A stretch of 64,000 nucleotides of DNA from Vreelandella jeotgali Hwa (GTDB lineage Bacteria > Pseudomonadota > Gammaproteobacteria > Pseudomonadales > Halomonadaceae): the NCBI RefSeq assembly GCF_000334215.1, contig NZ_AMQY01000014.1, positions 402,740-466,739 of the forward strand, written 5' to 3'. The notes below the pieces were generated by a model. That model had not been told where the DNA came from. It was given only the letters and a program-made list of their open reading frames with translations, and ran no database searches. Shown here piece after piece: positions 7,633-16,571 of the stretch; within the stretch, counting starts at the first letter, position 1; each line of letters starts with the position of its first letter. Made by a program: the position numbers and the translations under genes.

Positions 7633-8712
7633 TCAATGCCGTTGCCAGCGCGTGGCTTCCAGCGCACCCAGAGCCCGGGTGCCGGCGCGTTCCAGACCGC
7701 TCGACAGGGCAATCCCCAGGCGACCGCCCAGCGTTTGCGGCGCCTCCAGCCAGACAGACAGCACCTTCGCCTGCTCCATACGTTCGACCAGATAGGCCTC
7801 GCTGGTCTGAACGCTGTCGATCAGGCGCTGGTCGAGCGCTTCGCTGCCATACCAGATTTCGCCGGTGGCCAGAGCCTCGATATCAACGGCCGGACGATGG
7901 CGGTGCACATAATCCTTGAACAGGCGATGGGTATTCTCCAGATCGTCGACAAACTTCTCGCGGCCCTCGTCGGTATTCTCGCCCAGCACGGTCAGCGTGC
8001 GCTTGTATTTGCCCGCGGTGAGCATTTCCACGTCGATATCGTGGCGCTTGAGAAGGCGGTGCACGTTGGGCACCTGCGCCACGACGCCAATGGAGCCCAG
8101 CACGGCAAACGGCGCCGCCTTGACGTGGCTGGCAGTACAGGCCATTAAATAGCCACCGCTGGCCGCCACCTTGTCGATGCAGACGGTGGTGGTCAGGCCG
8201 GCCGCCGCCAGACGCTCCAGCTCGGCCGCCGCCAGGCCGTAGGCGTGCACCAGGCCACCGCCGGACTCCAGCCGCACGACGACTTCGTCGTGGGTCTCGG
8301 CCACCGCGATCACGGCGGACACTTCCTCGGCAAAGTGGCCGGTAGCCGACGCCTTGATGTCGCCGTCAAAGTCCAGCACCCAAACGCGCGGGGTATCCGC
8401 CGCCTGCGAGTCGCCATCCTGCGCCGGGGATGTCTCGGAGGAGCGGCTTTTGTCAGCCTTGCTCTGCTGCCGGCGCCGCCAGGGGCAGAGCGCGCGCCAG
8501 CGCTTCTTGCCCTGCCCGTCGACCCGGCCGGCGGCGTCAAGCTGGCGGTGGCGCTGGCGCCGCTGATCATTCAGCGTTTCGATGTGCAGCGTCAGGCCTT
8601 CGTTACGACTGCCTCGGGGGCGCCGCAGCAACAGCACCACCAGCCCGGCGAGCCCGATGACCACCAAGGCCTGAATAAAAAATGTGACGATATGGACGAT
8701 CCAATCACCCAC
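7633..8712 (-). CDS. sohB: S49-family inner-membrane peptidase SohB
   Basis: I place the start at GTG 8712, which has a strong AGGAG site, rather than the earlier ATG at 8790 that adds 26 non-conserved residues. The 359-residue product starts with one transmembrane helix (about residues 8-30). A charged linker and the S49 peptidase domain follow, with the catalytic Ser185 in ASGGYLM and a Lys in AGKYKRTL (K235 or K237). This is the E. coli SohB arrangement: a membrane-anchored serine protease with a Ser-Lys dyad facing the periplasm, related to signal peptide peptidase SppA. It converges with the ArsR gene. Confidence 0.9.
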   Translation of the reverse strand: MGDWIVHIVTFFIQALVVIGLAGLVVLLLRRPRGSRNEGLTLHIETLNDQRRQRHRQLDAAGRVDGQGKKRWRALCPWRRRQQSKADKSRSSETSPAQDGDSQAADTPRVWVLDFDGDIKASATGHFAEEVSAVIAVAETHDEVVVRLESGGGLVHAYGLAAAELERLAAAGLTTTVCIDKVAASGGYLMACTASHVKAAPFAVLGSIGVVAQVPNVHRLLKRHDIDVEMLTAGKYKRTLTVLGENTDEGREKFVDDLENTHRLFKDYVHRHRPAVDIEALATGEIWYGSEALDQRLIDSVQTSEAYLVERMEQAKVLSVWLEAPQTLGGRLGIALSSGLERAGTRALGALEATRWQRH

Positions 8713-8981
8713 TGGTGCTCTCCTCGTATTGACGTTAACAACCTGCCCGACGCGTTCGTGGGCCTGCGTTGAGCAAAAATTCGGCTTCACCAGGCGGCGA
8801 TTACTGTTAAGCTGGCGACCCCTTACCCTGGTAACGGAGTTGGGTTTATCCCGGTACCGGGCAACGTCCTGTTCTTCATGCCCTGTTTTAATGTTCTGTT
8901 TTAATGTCCTGATGTCTCAAAACGCCCGCTCCCCGGTCCTTGAGACGTTTCACATTCCCGGCCACATCAGAAAGGTTTGCC

Positions 8982-9293
8982 ATGTCCTCCACGACGCTGG
9001 AAAAGCTCCAGGCGCGATTTGATCCGAATGCCGCCCGCAACATGCACGAAGTATTTCAGTTCCACTTTTCTGATCTCGGCGATTACTACCTGAGCGTCGA
9101 CGACGGCACGCTGGACATGGCCCCCGGCGAGCACGACGACCCCTCGGTCAGCCTCAGCCTTTCCAGCGATACACTGAAGGGCCTGATGCGCGGCGAGATC
9201 AACGGCATGAGCGCCTTCATGAGCGGCAGGATCAAGGCCACCGGCAACGTCATGCTGGCGACCCGGCTGGGTACGCTTTTTCCCGACGCGTAA
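8982..9293 (+). CDS. SCP2 sterol-binding domain protein
   Basis: The 103-residue protein is a free-standing SCP2 domain. It shows the typical WxxL-like core replaced by VFQFHFSDLGDYYLSVDDG, the PSVSLSLSSDTLKGLMRGEI segment and the closing IKATGNVMLATRLGTLF. Such domains bind lipids or acyl chains in a hydrophobic tunnel; bacterial single-domain members are poorly characterised and may help in ubiquinone or lipid metabolism. The start at 8982 is chosen over 8940 because a GAAAGG site lies before it and the domain begins there. The gene stands alone and converges with nudC. Confidence 0.85.
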   Translation: MSSTTLEKLQARFDPNAARNMHEVFQFHFSDLGDYYLSVDDGTLDMAPGEHDDPSVSLSLSSDTLKGLMRGEINGMSAFMSGRIKATGNVMLATRLGTLFPDA

Positions 9294-9294
9294 C

Positions 9295-9333
9295 CCGATA
9301 CCGAGGCGCCCCGCCCCGGCTTGCCTCTATCGG
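9295..9333. terminator. Shared hairpin between convergent SCP2 and nudC genes
   Basis: CCGATA (9295-9300) pairs with TATCGG (9328-9333), and GAGGC (9303-9307) pairs with GCCTC (9323-9327), leaving a two-base bulge. There is no long T run, so it may be a weak bidirectional terminator or an mRNA-end stabiliser. Confidence 0.45.
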
Positions 9334-9343
9334 ACCCTTTGGC

Positions 9344-10126
9344 TCAGTCCGACCACTTGGAAAGATGGACCTCGATCAGCTCGCGGGCGATGGAATAGGG
9401 TTTGGGCAACCCGGGGAGCTGGCGCGGGGAAAACCAGGCGGCGTCGCTGATTTCGCGCTCGTCGATACGAATGCGCCGGGTGGTCGCTTCGGCAAAATAG
9501 CCCAGCATCAGCGAATGCGGGAACGGCCACGCCTGGCTCTGGTAGTAGCGCAGGTTGTCAACGTGTATCCCCACCTCTTCGTAAACCTCGCGGTGTACGG
9601 CCTCCTCGGCCGACTCGCCCGGTTCGATAAATCCCGCCAGGGTGGAATACTGCCCCGGCCGAAAGCGCGGACTGCGCCCCAGCAGCATGGCTTCGCCGGA
9701 CGTCACCAGGGTGATGATGCACGGCGAGATACGCGGATAGTTGCGGTGACCGCAGGCATGACAGTGCATGGCAAACTCCGCCGATAGCTGGGTCGCCCGG
9801 GCGCCGCAGCGGCCGCAAAAGCGATGATTCTGCCACCAGGTGCCGACCTGCAGCGCCGTTGACAGCAGGCTGAACCAGCGCCCGGACAGCTCGGCCATCC
9901 ACTGGCGCCCGTCAACCCAGCTATCGCCGGGGGCGTCGGTCAGCGCCAGCGCTACCGGCTCGTCATCCCAGTAGCACAGCGGCTGCATGGTGTTGTCCCA
10001 GTGCTGCCACGGCTGCAACGGGATAATGGACGCATGGTCCTCTCCCGGCGCGGGGGCAATTCGGCCGCGGGACATGACCACCACGCGACCGCCATCGGCG
10101 CCGGCAGGAATTTCACGCCTGAGCAT
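9344..10126 (-). CDS. nudC: NAD(H) pyrophosphatase / RNA deNADding Nudix hydrolase NudC
   Basis: Starting at ATG 10126 the protein has 260 residues. It contains the NudC zinc ribbon (C104, C107, C122, C125 in CGRCG and CHACG), the Nudix box starting GFIEPGES at about 165-187, and just after it the NudC-type motif. That motif reads SQAWPFPHS instead of the usual SQPWPFPxS, a Pro-to-Ala change. NudC cleaves NADH and removes NAD caps from RNA in the cytoplasm. The longer frame starting at 10198 would overlap dnaQ by 86 bases; the chosen start overlaps by 14 bases, suggesting coupling to dnaQ translation. Confidence 0.9.
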   Translation of the reverse strand: MLRREIPAGADGGRVVVMSRGRIAPAPGEDHASIIPLQPWQHWDNTMQPLCYWDDEPVALALTDAPGDSWVDGRQWMAELSGRWFSLLSTALQVGTWWQNHRFCGRCGARATQLSAEFAMHCHACGHRNYPRISPCIITLVTSGEAMLLGRSPRFRPGQYSTLAGFIEPGESAEEAVHREVYEEVGIHVDNLRYYQSQAWPFPHSLMLGYFAEATTRRIRIDEREISDAAWFSPRQLPGLPKPYSIARELIEVHLSKWSD

Positions 10127-10844
10127 CGTGCCCCCCGCCTGTCTGCTCCCAGCGCAGCTGATGCGCCGTGCATTTCTGCCGGTGGGCGGCTTCTTCATCG
10201 GCGCTGGGCGTTACGACCCGCAGCTGCCCCGGCGATAGCGACAGCCGGCGAATGGCGAGCCCCGAGGCAGCGTCGCCGGCATCGGCGGTAGCGTCCTGGC
10301 CGTCGGCGTCCAGCGTCAGCGCGGTCTGCCCGCCGGTCATCGCCAGATAGACATCGGCCAGGATTTCGGCGTCGAGCAGGGCGCCGTGGAGCACGCGGTG
10401 GGCGTTGGCGATATCGTAGCGCTTGCACAGCGCATCCAGGCTGTTGCGCTGGCCGGGGTGCATCCGGCGGGCCATGGTCAGGGTATCGAGAATGCCGCAG
10501 CGATCGGCCACCGCCGGCCGCTGCTGGTTCAGCAGCGCCGTTTCGTGGTCGATAAAGCCCACGTCAAAAGGCGCGTTGTGGATCACCAGCTCGGCGCCGT
10601 CGATAAACGCCCAGAAGTCATCGGCCACGCGCGCAAAAATCGGCTCGTTGGCGACCTTGTCGTCGTCAATGCCGTGCACCGCCACCACTTCAGCGTCGAT
10701 ATGGCACTCGGGATTGATGTACTGGTGGTAGGTACGGCCGGTCAGGCGCCGGTTGACCAGCTCGACCGCGCCGATTTCCACCAGCTTGTGCCCCTGTTTG
10801 GGGTCAATGCCGGTGGTCTCCGTATCGAGAACGACCTGACGCAT
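10113..10844 (-). CDS. dnaQ: DNA polymerase III epsilon subunit (proofreading exonuclease)
   Basis: The 243-residue protein has the DEDDh exonuclease motifs: ExoI DTETTG with D7 and E9, ExoII HNAPFDVGF, and ExoIII HGALLDAEILAD. The C-terminal tail past about residue 185 is the flexible region that contacts the polymerase alpha subunit in E. coli. The length matches DnaQ (243 in E. coli). AGGAGA lies before ATG 10844. The gene lies downstream of rnhA, but a 264-bp inverted-repeat element separates them, so its native promoter or read-through path has been altered. Confidence 0.95.
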   Translation of the reverse strand: MRQVVLDTETTGIDPKQGHKLVEIGAVELVNRRLTGRTYHQYINPECHIDAEVVAVHGIDDDKVANEPIFARVADDFWAFIDGAELVIHNAPFDVGFIDHETALLNQQRPAVADRCGILDTLTMARRMHPGQRNSLDALCKRYDIANAHRVLHGALLDAEILADVYLAMTGGQTALTLDADGQDATADAGDAASGLAIRRLSLSPGQLRVVTPSADEEAAHRQKCTAHQLRWEQTGGGHDAQA

Positions 10845-10882
10845 GAAGTCTCCTGTTCAATGTGGCTGTGCGGTGCTTGTGC

Positions 10883-11150
10883 TAGGGCCTGTTGACGTTT
10901 CCTCGCAAACCGCGTTGCTGCGCCAAAGGATGTCAGGCAAGGCGCGAAACGCCGGTCATGGTGGTGCCCTTGCCCGGTTTCGCAACGCGGCATGACGTTC
11001 ATTGGCGCGCAACCCGAAGGGACAGGGTCCTCCGGGCACAGCACGGCGTTGTTCGTCGCTCATTGGGAACGACCCAACGACGCTCCTCACGCCTTGTTCT
11101 GCCCCCGGAGGACCTCTGTCGCGGCTGTGAGGAAACGTCAACAGGCCCTA
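10883..11150. mobile_element. MITE-like element, copy 1, between rnhA and dnaQ
   Basis: A 264-bp element (10885-11148) has perfect 20-bp terminal inverted repeats beginning GGGCCTGTTGACGTTTCCTC and is flanked on both sides by TA (10883-10884 and 11149-11150), consistent with a 2-bp target duplication. An almost identical element (4 mismatches, same length) lies at 28045-28308. It has no transposase; small open frames inside are not convincing genes. Size, repeats and TA target fit a non-autonomous element mobilised by an IS630- or IS5-like transposase, but the parent is not visible here. Its right end touches the rnhA stop codon. Confidence 0.88.
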
Positions 11151-11606
11151 GCGGTTCTCGTCAATCGCCTGGTTGGCCAGGGCGTCGGCACGTTCGTTAC
11201 CGGGATGGCCGCTATGCCCCTTGACCCAGTGCCATTCAACCCGGTGACGCCGGGTTTCGGCATGTAGCGCCTGCCAGAGCTCGACGTTTTTCACCGGCTT
11301 TTTGGCCGCCGTTTGCCAGTTTCGCTTGAGCCAGCCGTGAATCCAGCGGGTAATGCCCTGGCGGACGTACTGCGAATCGGTCCAGAGCGCGACCTCGCAA
11401 GGGGTGGTCAGCGCACGCAGCGCGCTGATCGCGGCCATCAACTCCATGCGGTTGTTGGTGGTATGCGACTCAAAACCGTACAGCGTTTTTTCATGCTCGC
11501 CGCTTTGCAGCACCACACCCCAACCGCCCGTTCCGGGATTGCCCCGGCAGGCGCCATCGGTATAAATCGTCACGCGCGGCAAAGGCGCATCTGCTTGGGT
11601 ATTCAA
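11148..11606 (-). CDS. rnhA: Ribonuclease HI
   Basis: The 152-residue protein carries all RNase HI active-site residues: D17 in YTDGAC, E55 in [10 protein letters not shown]77 in WTDSQYV and D141 in ERADALAN, with His131 in GHSGHPGNE. It removes RNA from RNA-DNA hybrids. The start is TTG at 11606, preceded by a GGAAG site, and overlaps the methyltransferase stop. The stop codon TAG at 11150-11148 consists of the TA flank plus the first base of the inserted MITE-like element, so the C-terminal end was set by that insertion. Length is close to E. coli RNase HI (155), so activity should be intact. Confidence 0.95.
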   Translation of the reverse strand: MNTQADAPLPRVTIYTDGACRGNPGTGGWGVVLQSGEHEKTLYGFESHTTNNRMELMAAISALRALTTPCEVALWTDSQYVRQGITRWIHGWLKRNWQTAAKKPVKNVELWQALHAETRRHRVEWHWVKGHSGHPGNERADALANQAIDENR

Positions 11607-12409
11607 TCCGGCTTCCTTTTACGGGTATCACGATCATCAGGGACAGGCTGAAGGCGGGTGGCCCCCAGCGGGCGTGAGGCAACCGGCAAGCGCCAGCCGA
11701 ACCTGAGCCGCTGAACGGGCGCATGCCGGCACCGGCGTCGGGCCAGCATCATGTAGCTGGTGCCCCAGGGCAGATTGAGACGCTGTCCCAGCGCTTCTCC
11801 ACGCCGACGACAGGCTGTTGTGCCGGGAGCGCGAAAACCGCAATAGTTTACGCTCTCGACTTCAAAGTCGACAAACGTCAGCCAGTCGCGCAGCCGGGCC
11901 GGCGATTGCCAGGCACCGTTGCCGGGGTAGCGATAGCGCGCCTGCCCCAGGCAATGCTCCAGCCGTGTTGGCCCCAACGGATGAAAGCCGAAGATAACCA
12001 GCACGCCGTCATCGGTAGTGACGCGGGCGGCCTCGGCCAGAGTTCGGTGGGGCTCGGGCGCTTCTTCCAACAGATGATGCAGCAGCGTTACGCCCATACA
12101 GGCATCGGGTAGCGCCAGCGCGCCGGCCGGGCATATCAGAGTGGCGTCCTGCTCGGCGCAGTCTCTCGCGGGCGCCCATTGCACGAGATGCGCCAGATGC
12201 GACGACGCTACGCTATCCGGCGCTTTGCCGCCGAGCAAGGTGGCACCGCTGGTGAGCTCCAGCCCGTAGTGCTCTCGACGCGAGGCCAGCGCCTGCGTCA
12301 GGCAGGTGGTTTGTGCCGCCACCAGTGCTCTGCCCCGCCGGGACTCCCAGTAGCCACGGCTTTGCTGCCGCCGCTCACGCCAGGAGACGCCGGCTTGCGA
12401 AGTTGACAT
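11603..12409 (-). CDS. Class I SAM-dependent methyltransferase-like protein
   Basis: With ATG 12409 the product has 268 residues. It resembles the methyltransferase found beside rnhA and gloB in many gammaproteobacteria (UbiE/Methyltransf_11-like). A weak motif IV region reads [24 protein letters not shown], and [13 protein letters not shown] follows as motif VI. The glycine-rich SAM loop is poorly preserved ([12 protein letters not shown]), so catalytic ability is uncertain. The stop overlaps the rnhA start (TTGA), which implies an operon methyltransferase-rnhA. The longer frame upstream to 13045 is antisense to gloB and is not real. Confidence 0.75.
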   Translation of the reverse strand: MSTSQAGVSWRERRQQSRGYWESRRGRALVAAQTTCLTQALASRREHYGLELTSGATLLGGKAPDSVASSHLAHLVQWAPARDCAEQDATLICPAGALALPDACMGVTLLHHLLEEAPEPHRTLAEAARVTTDDGVLVIFGFHPLGPTRLEHCLGQARYRYPGNGAWQSPARLRDWLTFVDFEVESVNYCGFRAPGTTACRRRGEALGQRLNLPWGTSYMMLARRRCRHAPVQRLRFGWRLPVASRPLGATRLQPVPDDRDTRKRKPD

Positions 12410-12472
12410 GGAAAGCACTCCCCTCCAGAGTATTGGCGTTTTGAATGCCCCGTGCTCATGAGGATCCCGCCG

Positions 12473-13240
12473 ATGTTGAGCGTGACACCGATCCCCGCCT
12501 TTAGCGACAATTATATTTGGCTTTTGCGTCAGGACGCGAGCCAGAATGTCTGCGTAGTGGATCCCGGTGACGCCGCGCCGGTTCTCGAAGTGCTCGAGCG
12601 CGAGGAGCTGCACCTGGAAACGGTGCTGATCACGCACCATCATCCCGACCATACCGGCGGCCTTGACGAGCTGATCAGCCGCTACTCGCCCCGGGTGATC
12701 GGGCCGGACAATCCCGCCATCGGCGGTATCACCGAGACCGTCGGCGAAGGCGATGAAGTCCGCGTCATGGGCCGCCTGCTGGATGTGATGGCCACGCCCG
12801 GCCATACGCTGGACCACATCAGCTTTTTTGCTCCGGGCATTCCGTCGCTGCTGTTTTGCGGTGACACCCTGTTCTGCGCCGGCTGCGGCAGGCTTTTTGA
12901 AGGCACACCCGAGCAACTGTTTACCGCGCTTGAGCGTTTTGCCGCGCTGCCCGAAGACACGATGGTGTTTGCGGCACACGAGTATACCCAGGCCAACCTG
13001 ACCTTTGCCTGCGAAGCCGACCCGGACAACCGGGATGTCTTTCATGCTCTGGAGGATTGCCGGAAAGCGCGGGAAACCGAACGCCCGACCCTGCCCAGCA
13101 CCATTGGGCGCGAATTGCTGATCAACCCCTATTTCCGGGTCCGTACTCAGAGCGTGCGCAACGCTGCCGGCGCTCAGGGCGCCAACGGCGATGATCTGGC
13201 CACCTTTACCACGCTCAGGGAATGGAAAAACCGTTTTTGA
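12473..13240 (+). CDS. gloB: Hydroxyacylglutathione hydrolase (glyoxalase II)
   Basis: The 255-residue protein begins LSVTPIPAFSDNYIW, typical of GloB, and contains the metallo-beta-lactamase motif THHHPDH (H55, H57, D59, H60) for two metal ions. Further metal ligands are in ATPGHTLDHISF and CGDTLFCAGCGR. It hydrolyses S-lactoylglutathione in methylglyoxal detoxification in the cytoplasm. ATG 12473 is preferred to 12452 because AGGATC lies upstream and the family N-terminus begins there. It is divergent from the methyltransferase gene and precedes the transglycosylase gene on the same strand. Confidence 0.95.
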   Translation: MLSVTPIPAFSDNYIWLLRQDASQNVCVVDPGDAAPVLEVLEREELHLETVLITHHHPDHTGGLDELISRYSPRVIGPDNPAIGGITETVGEGDEVRVMGRLLDVMATPGHTLDHISFFAPGIPSLLFCGDTLFCAGCGRLFEGTPEQLFTALERFAALPEDTMVFAAHEYTQANLTFACEADPDNRDVFHALEDCRKARETERPTLPSTIGRELLINPYFRVRTQSVRNAAGAQGANGDDLATFTTLREWKNRF

Positions 13241-13339
13241 TGCTGGCCCTTGAGCTGTCTCAAGCCCCGTCTTTCACCCCGGCCGGCTCGCCGATGCGCC
13301 AGCGAAGAGCGGCTCCCGACCCATGTCCGTGACCTGCTG

Positions 13340-14587
13340 ATGATCCAATCGACTTTTCCCCGGCGTTTTTTCCCGACTCCCGGCATCGCGCTGACGGCGG
13401 GCCTGCTCATGGCCGCTCTTGGCCAGAATGTTCTGGCCGCGCCCGACGATGCGGCTCGGGCGCCATCCGCCAACGCAGCGACGACAGCATCCACCGCCGC
13501 CGAGCCGGATGGTCCCGCTCGATTCTGGGATGCGCTGGACGCCCGGCCGCAGGATGCCTGGACCCGCCTGCGCGACAGCTTCGGCTGGGATATCGAGTCG
13601 CTGTCGCCCGAAGCGCGGGCACGCGTGGACAAGTGGATTGCCCGCTACCGCGATAGCCCTCGCAACATTCGCCATATTACCCGCGACGCCAAACCCTGGC
13701 TGGCGTGGATCACCCGCCAGGTCGAAGAACGCGACCTGCCGGGTGAAGTTGCGCTGCTGCCATTTATCGAAAGCTCCTTTGATCCGGGCGCGCGTAACTA
13801 CAGCGGCGCCGCCGGGCTCTGGCAGTTCATGCCCCGCACCGGCGATGCGCTGGGGCTGGCGCGTAACCGCCGCTACGATGGCCGTCTGGACGTTGACGCT
13901 TCTACCCGCGCGGCGCTGGGTTACATCGAATCCCAGGCGGAACGCTGGTACGGGGGCGATATCCCGCTCTCGCTGGCGGCCTACAATGCCGGCGCGGGCA
14001 CGGTGAACAAGGCCCGGCGCCGAGCCGAACGCCAGGGGCGCGGCAACGACTACTGGTCGCTGAGCCTGCCCGGGGAAACCATGCAGTACCTGCCCAAACT
14101 CTACGCCATTGCCGAAATCATCGCGCATCCACAGCGCTACGGAGTCGAGCTCCCCGACATTCAGGTCACTCCCGCCGTGGCCAGAGTGGAGCTGCACCGC
14201 TCGACGACGCTGGACAACCTGGCCCGGCGGCTGGATGTCAGCCAACCCCGGCTGGCAAAGCTTAACCCCGGTGTTTTGCGAGGCGCCGTTGATCCCGCCG
14301 ACAGTACGACGCTACTGGTACCGCATGGCGCCCACCGGCAGGCACTGGCCTCGTTGTCGACCGAAAACGCCGAGGCCTCTTCTGCGGGCAGTGATTCAGC
14401 GTCGGGCAGCGATGGAGAAACAAAAACGGAAACGCCAAAAGCAACGCACCGGGTGAAAAGCGGTGATAACCTGACCCGGATTGCCTCGCGCCATAATGTC
14501 AGCACCCGGGACCTGATTCGCTGGAATGCCATTGAAAGCCCCGGCTCGCTGCGTCCCGGCCAGCTACTCAGCCTCTCCGGCGGCTAA
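13340..14587 (+). CDS. mltD: MltD-type lytic murein transglycosylase with LysM
   Basis: From ATG 13340 the protein has 415 residues. A signal peptide (residues 1-33, ending NVLAA) is followed by an SLT domain with the catalytic Glu144 in LLPFIESSF and the motifs SGAAGLWQFMPRTG and LSLAAYNAGAGTVNKA. One degenerate LysM-like segment lies near 275-325, and a clear LysM follows at the C-terminus (HRVKSGDNLTRIASRHN). E. coli MltD is a lipoprotein; here no lipobox cysteine is seen, so this enzyme may be periplasmic rather than outer-membrane anchored. It cleaves peptidoglycan glycan strands. gloB-mltD adjacency is conserved in gammaproteobacteria. Confidence 0.92.
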   Translation: MIQSTFPRRFFPTPGIALTAGLLMAALGQNVLAAPDDAARAPSANAATTASTAAEPDGPARFWDALDARPQDAWTRLRDSFGWDIESLSPEARARVDKWIARYRDSPRNIRHITRDAKPWLAWITRQVEERDLPGEVALLPFIESSFDPGARNYSGAAGLWQFMPRTGDALGLARNRRYDGRLDVDASTRAALGYIESQAERWYGGDIPLSLAAYNAGAGTVNKARRRAERQGRGNDYWSLSLPGETMQYLPKLYAIAEIIAHPQRYGVELPDIQVTPAVARVELHRSTTLDNLARRLDVSQPRLAKLNPGVLRGAVDPADSTTLLVPHGAHRQALASLSTENAEASSAGSDSASGSDGETKTETPKATHRVKSGDNLTRIASRHNVSTRDLIRWNAIESPGSLRPGQLLSLSGG

Positions 14588-14644
14588 CAGCGCCCGATGG
14601 ACGGCCGAGGCGCCTTACTTGCCGTCAAGGGAGACAGGGCCGCC

Positions 14645-16534
14645 ATGTCGTTCAAACAACCCCGCAGCACCTCCTGGCTGACCGCCGGCATCCTGCCGGG
14701 CCTGTTTATGCTGTGCCTCTGGGCCATGAGCGCCCTGCCGGCACTGGCTGACCCCGCGCCGCCGCCATCGCCGGACGACGTGCCCTGGACGCAGGCGCTA
14801 TCGCTTTACGGGTCGCCGGCGCTTCCCGAGGATTTTGCCCACTTTCCCTACGTCAATCCGCAGGCGCCCAAAGGCGGCACGATGATTCAAAGCGCGGCGG
14901 GCGGCAGCTTTGATTCCACCAACCCCTTTATCGTCCGCGGCACCCCGGCCCGCGATCTCACCCGGATTTACGACACCCTGATGGAAACCCATCCCGGCGA
15001 ACCGTTCAGCCTTTACGGGCTGATCGCCGCTCGCGTGCGTGTGGCGCCGGATCGCCGCTGGATCGAGTTTGACCTGCGGCCGGCAGCGCGCTTTCAGGAC
15101 GGCGAGCCGCTCACCGCCGACGACGTGGTATTCAGCCTGAATATTCTGCGCGAAGAAGGCAGCCCGTTTTATCAGAGCTACTACGCCGGCGTCGATGAAG
15201 CCGTTGCGCTGTCTCCCCACCGGGTGCGCTTTACGTTCAACGATACCGACTCCCGGGAGCTGCCGCTGATCGTCGCGCAGATGCCGATTCTGCCCCGCCA
15301 CTACTGGAAAGACCGCGACTTCACTGCGCCGACGCTGGCTGCTCATCCCGGCTCGGGTCCCTACCGTATTGCCGAGGTGGACCCCGGGCGGCGCATTGTC
15401 TACGCCCGTGACCCGGACTACTGGGGCCGAGCGTTACCCGTCAACGTGGGCCGCTACAATATCGACCGCCTGGTGTTTGACTACTACCGTGACCGCGACA
15501 TTGCCTGGGAGGCGTTCAAGGCCGGGCTGACCGACTACCGCGTCGACTCCCGCGCCGCCACCTGGGCCACCGGGTATGACTTCCCTGCCGTTGACGACGG
15601 CCGGGTCAAACGCCTCACCGTGCCCGATGTCAGGCCCTCGCCCATGCAGGCCTTCGTGTTCAATCTGCGCAAGGACAAATTTCACCATCCCGCCGTGCGC
15701 GAGGCGCTCAGCCTGACCTTCGACTTCCCCTGGCTGAATACCAATATCTTCTACGATACCTACCGGCGTACCCGCAGCTTTTTCCAGAACTCGCCCATGC
15801 AGGCCGAGGGGCTGCCGTCGGATGACGAGCTCGCGCTGCTGACTCCCTGGCGCGACGAGCTGGTCGACTCCCTCGGCTCTGCCGATGTGTTCGACAAACC
15901 GCTGCCCATCGACCAGCCGGATGCGCCGCGGGCGCGGCTGAAAAAGGCGTTGACGCTGCTGCGCGAAGCCGGCTATCGCGTTGAAGACGGCACCCTGGTC
16001 GATGCCGATGGCAAGCCGCTGAGCCTGACGGTACTGCTGTACGATTCGGGGCTGGAGCGCGTGGTGCAGCCCATGCTGCGCAACATGGCACGGCTGGGCA
16101 TCCAGACCTCGATTCGCGTGGTCGACATCAGCCAGTATCTCAACCGCCTGCGCCAGTTTGATTTCGACATGGTCATCAGCCGGTTTCCCCAATCGAACAA
16201 CCCCGGCAACGAACAGCGCGACTTCTGGACCAGCGCGGCGGCCGAGCGCCCGCAAAGCCGTAACGTCATGGGGCTGAAAAATCCCGCCGTGGATGCGCTG
16301 GTGGATGAGTTGATCAGCGCCGACAGCCGTGCAAGGCTCAATACCGTCACCCAGGCGCTGGACCGGGTGCTGCGCCGGGGCTTTTACGTGATCCCCCACT
16401 ATCATTCCGGGGAAACCCGCATCGCCGTATGGGACAAGTTCGGCTACCCCCAACCGTTCCCCGACTATGGCATGGACCTGGACGCCTGGTGGGTCGATCC
16501 CGAGCGTGCCGCCAGGCTGGAACAGCGGCGCTGA
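14645..16534 (+). CDS. yejA: Peptide ABC transporter binding protein YejA
   Basis: The product of 629 residues (start 14645, GGGAG site upstream) has a signal peptide ending ALPALADP and a large SBP_bac_5 (oligopeptide-binding) domain. Typical family features are ALSLYGSPALPEDFAHFPYV at the N-terminus and FSLYGLIAARVRVAPDRRW at the start of the binding fold. The E. coli homologue binds peptide-nucleotide antibiotics of the microcin C type and oligopeptides. It heads a tight four-gene operon, yejA-yejB-yejE-yejF, which together form a complete inner-membrane importer. Confidence 0.93.
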   Translation: MSFKQPRSTSWLTAGILPGLFMLCLWAMSALPALADPAPPPSPDDVPWTQALSLYGSPALPEDFAHFPYVNPQAPKGGTMIQSAAGGSFDSTNPFIVRGTPARDLTRIYDTLMETHPGEPFSLYGLIAARVRVAPDRRWIEFDLRPAARFQDGEPLTADDVVFSLNILREEGSPFYQSYYAGVDEAVALSPHRVRFTFNDTDSRELPLIVAQMPILPRHYWKDRDFTAPTLAAHPGSGPYRIAEVDPGRRIVYARDPDYWGRALPVNVGRYNIDRLVFDYYRDRDIAWEAFKAGLTDYRVDSRAATWATGYDFPAVDDGRVKRLTVPDVRPSPMQAFVFNLRKDKFHHPAVREALSLTFDFPWLNTNIFYDTYRRTRSFFQNSPMQAEGLPSDDELALLTPWRDELVDSLGSADVFDKPLPIDQPDAPRARLKKALTLLREAGYRVEDGTLVDADGKPLSLTVLLYDSGLERVVQPMLRNMARLGIQTSIRVVDISQYLNRLRQFDFDMVISRFPQSNNPGNEQRDFWTSAAAERPQSRNVMGLKNPAVDALVDELISADSRARLNTVTQALDRVLRRGFYVIPHYHSGETRIAVWDKFGYPQPFPDYGMDLDAWWVDPERAARLEQRR

Positions 16535-16571
16535 ATCGCCATCCTGACGTCCCCTCACCAAGGAGCTGCTC

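Noticed and set aside
10892..11267. Small open frames within the MITE-like element
   Set aside because: Both copies carry them only because the DNA is duplicated. They have no known domain and extend past the element on one side.
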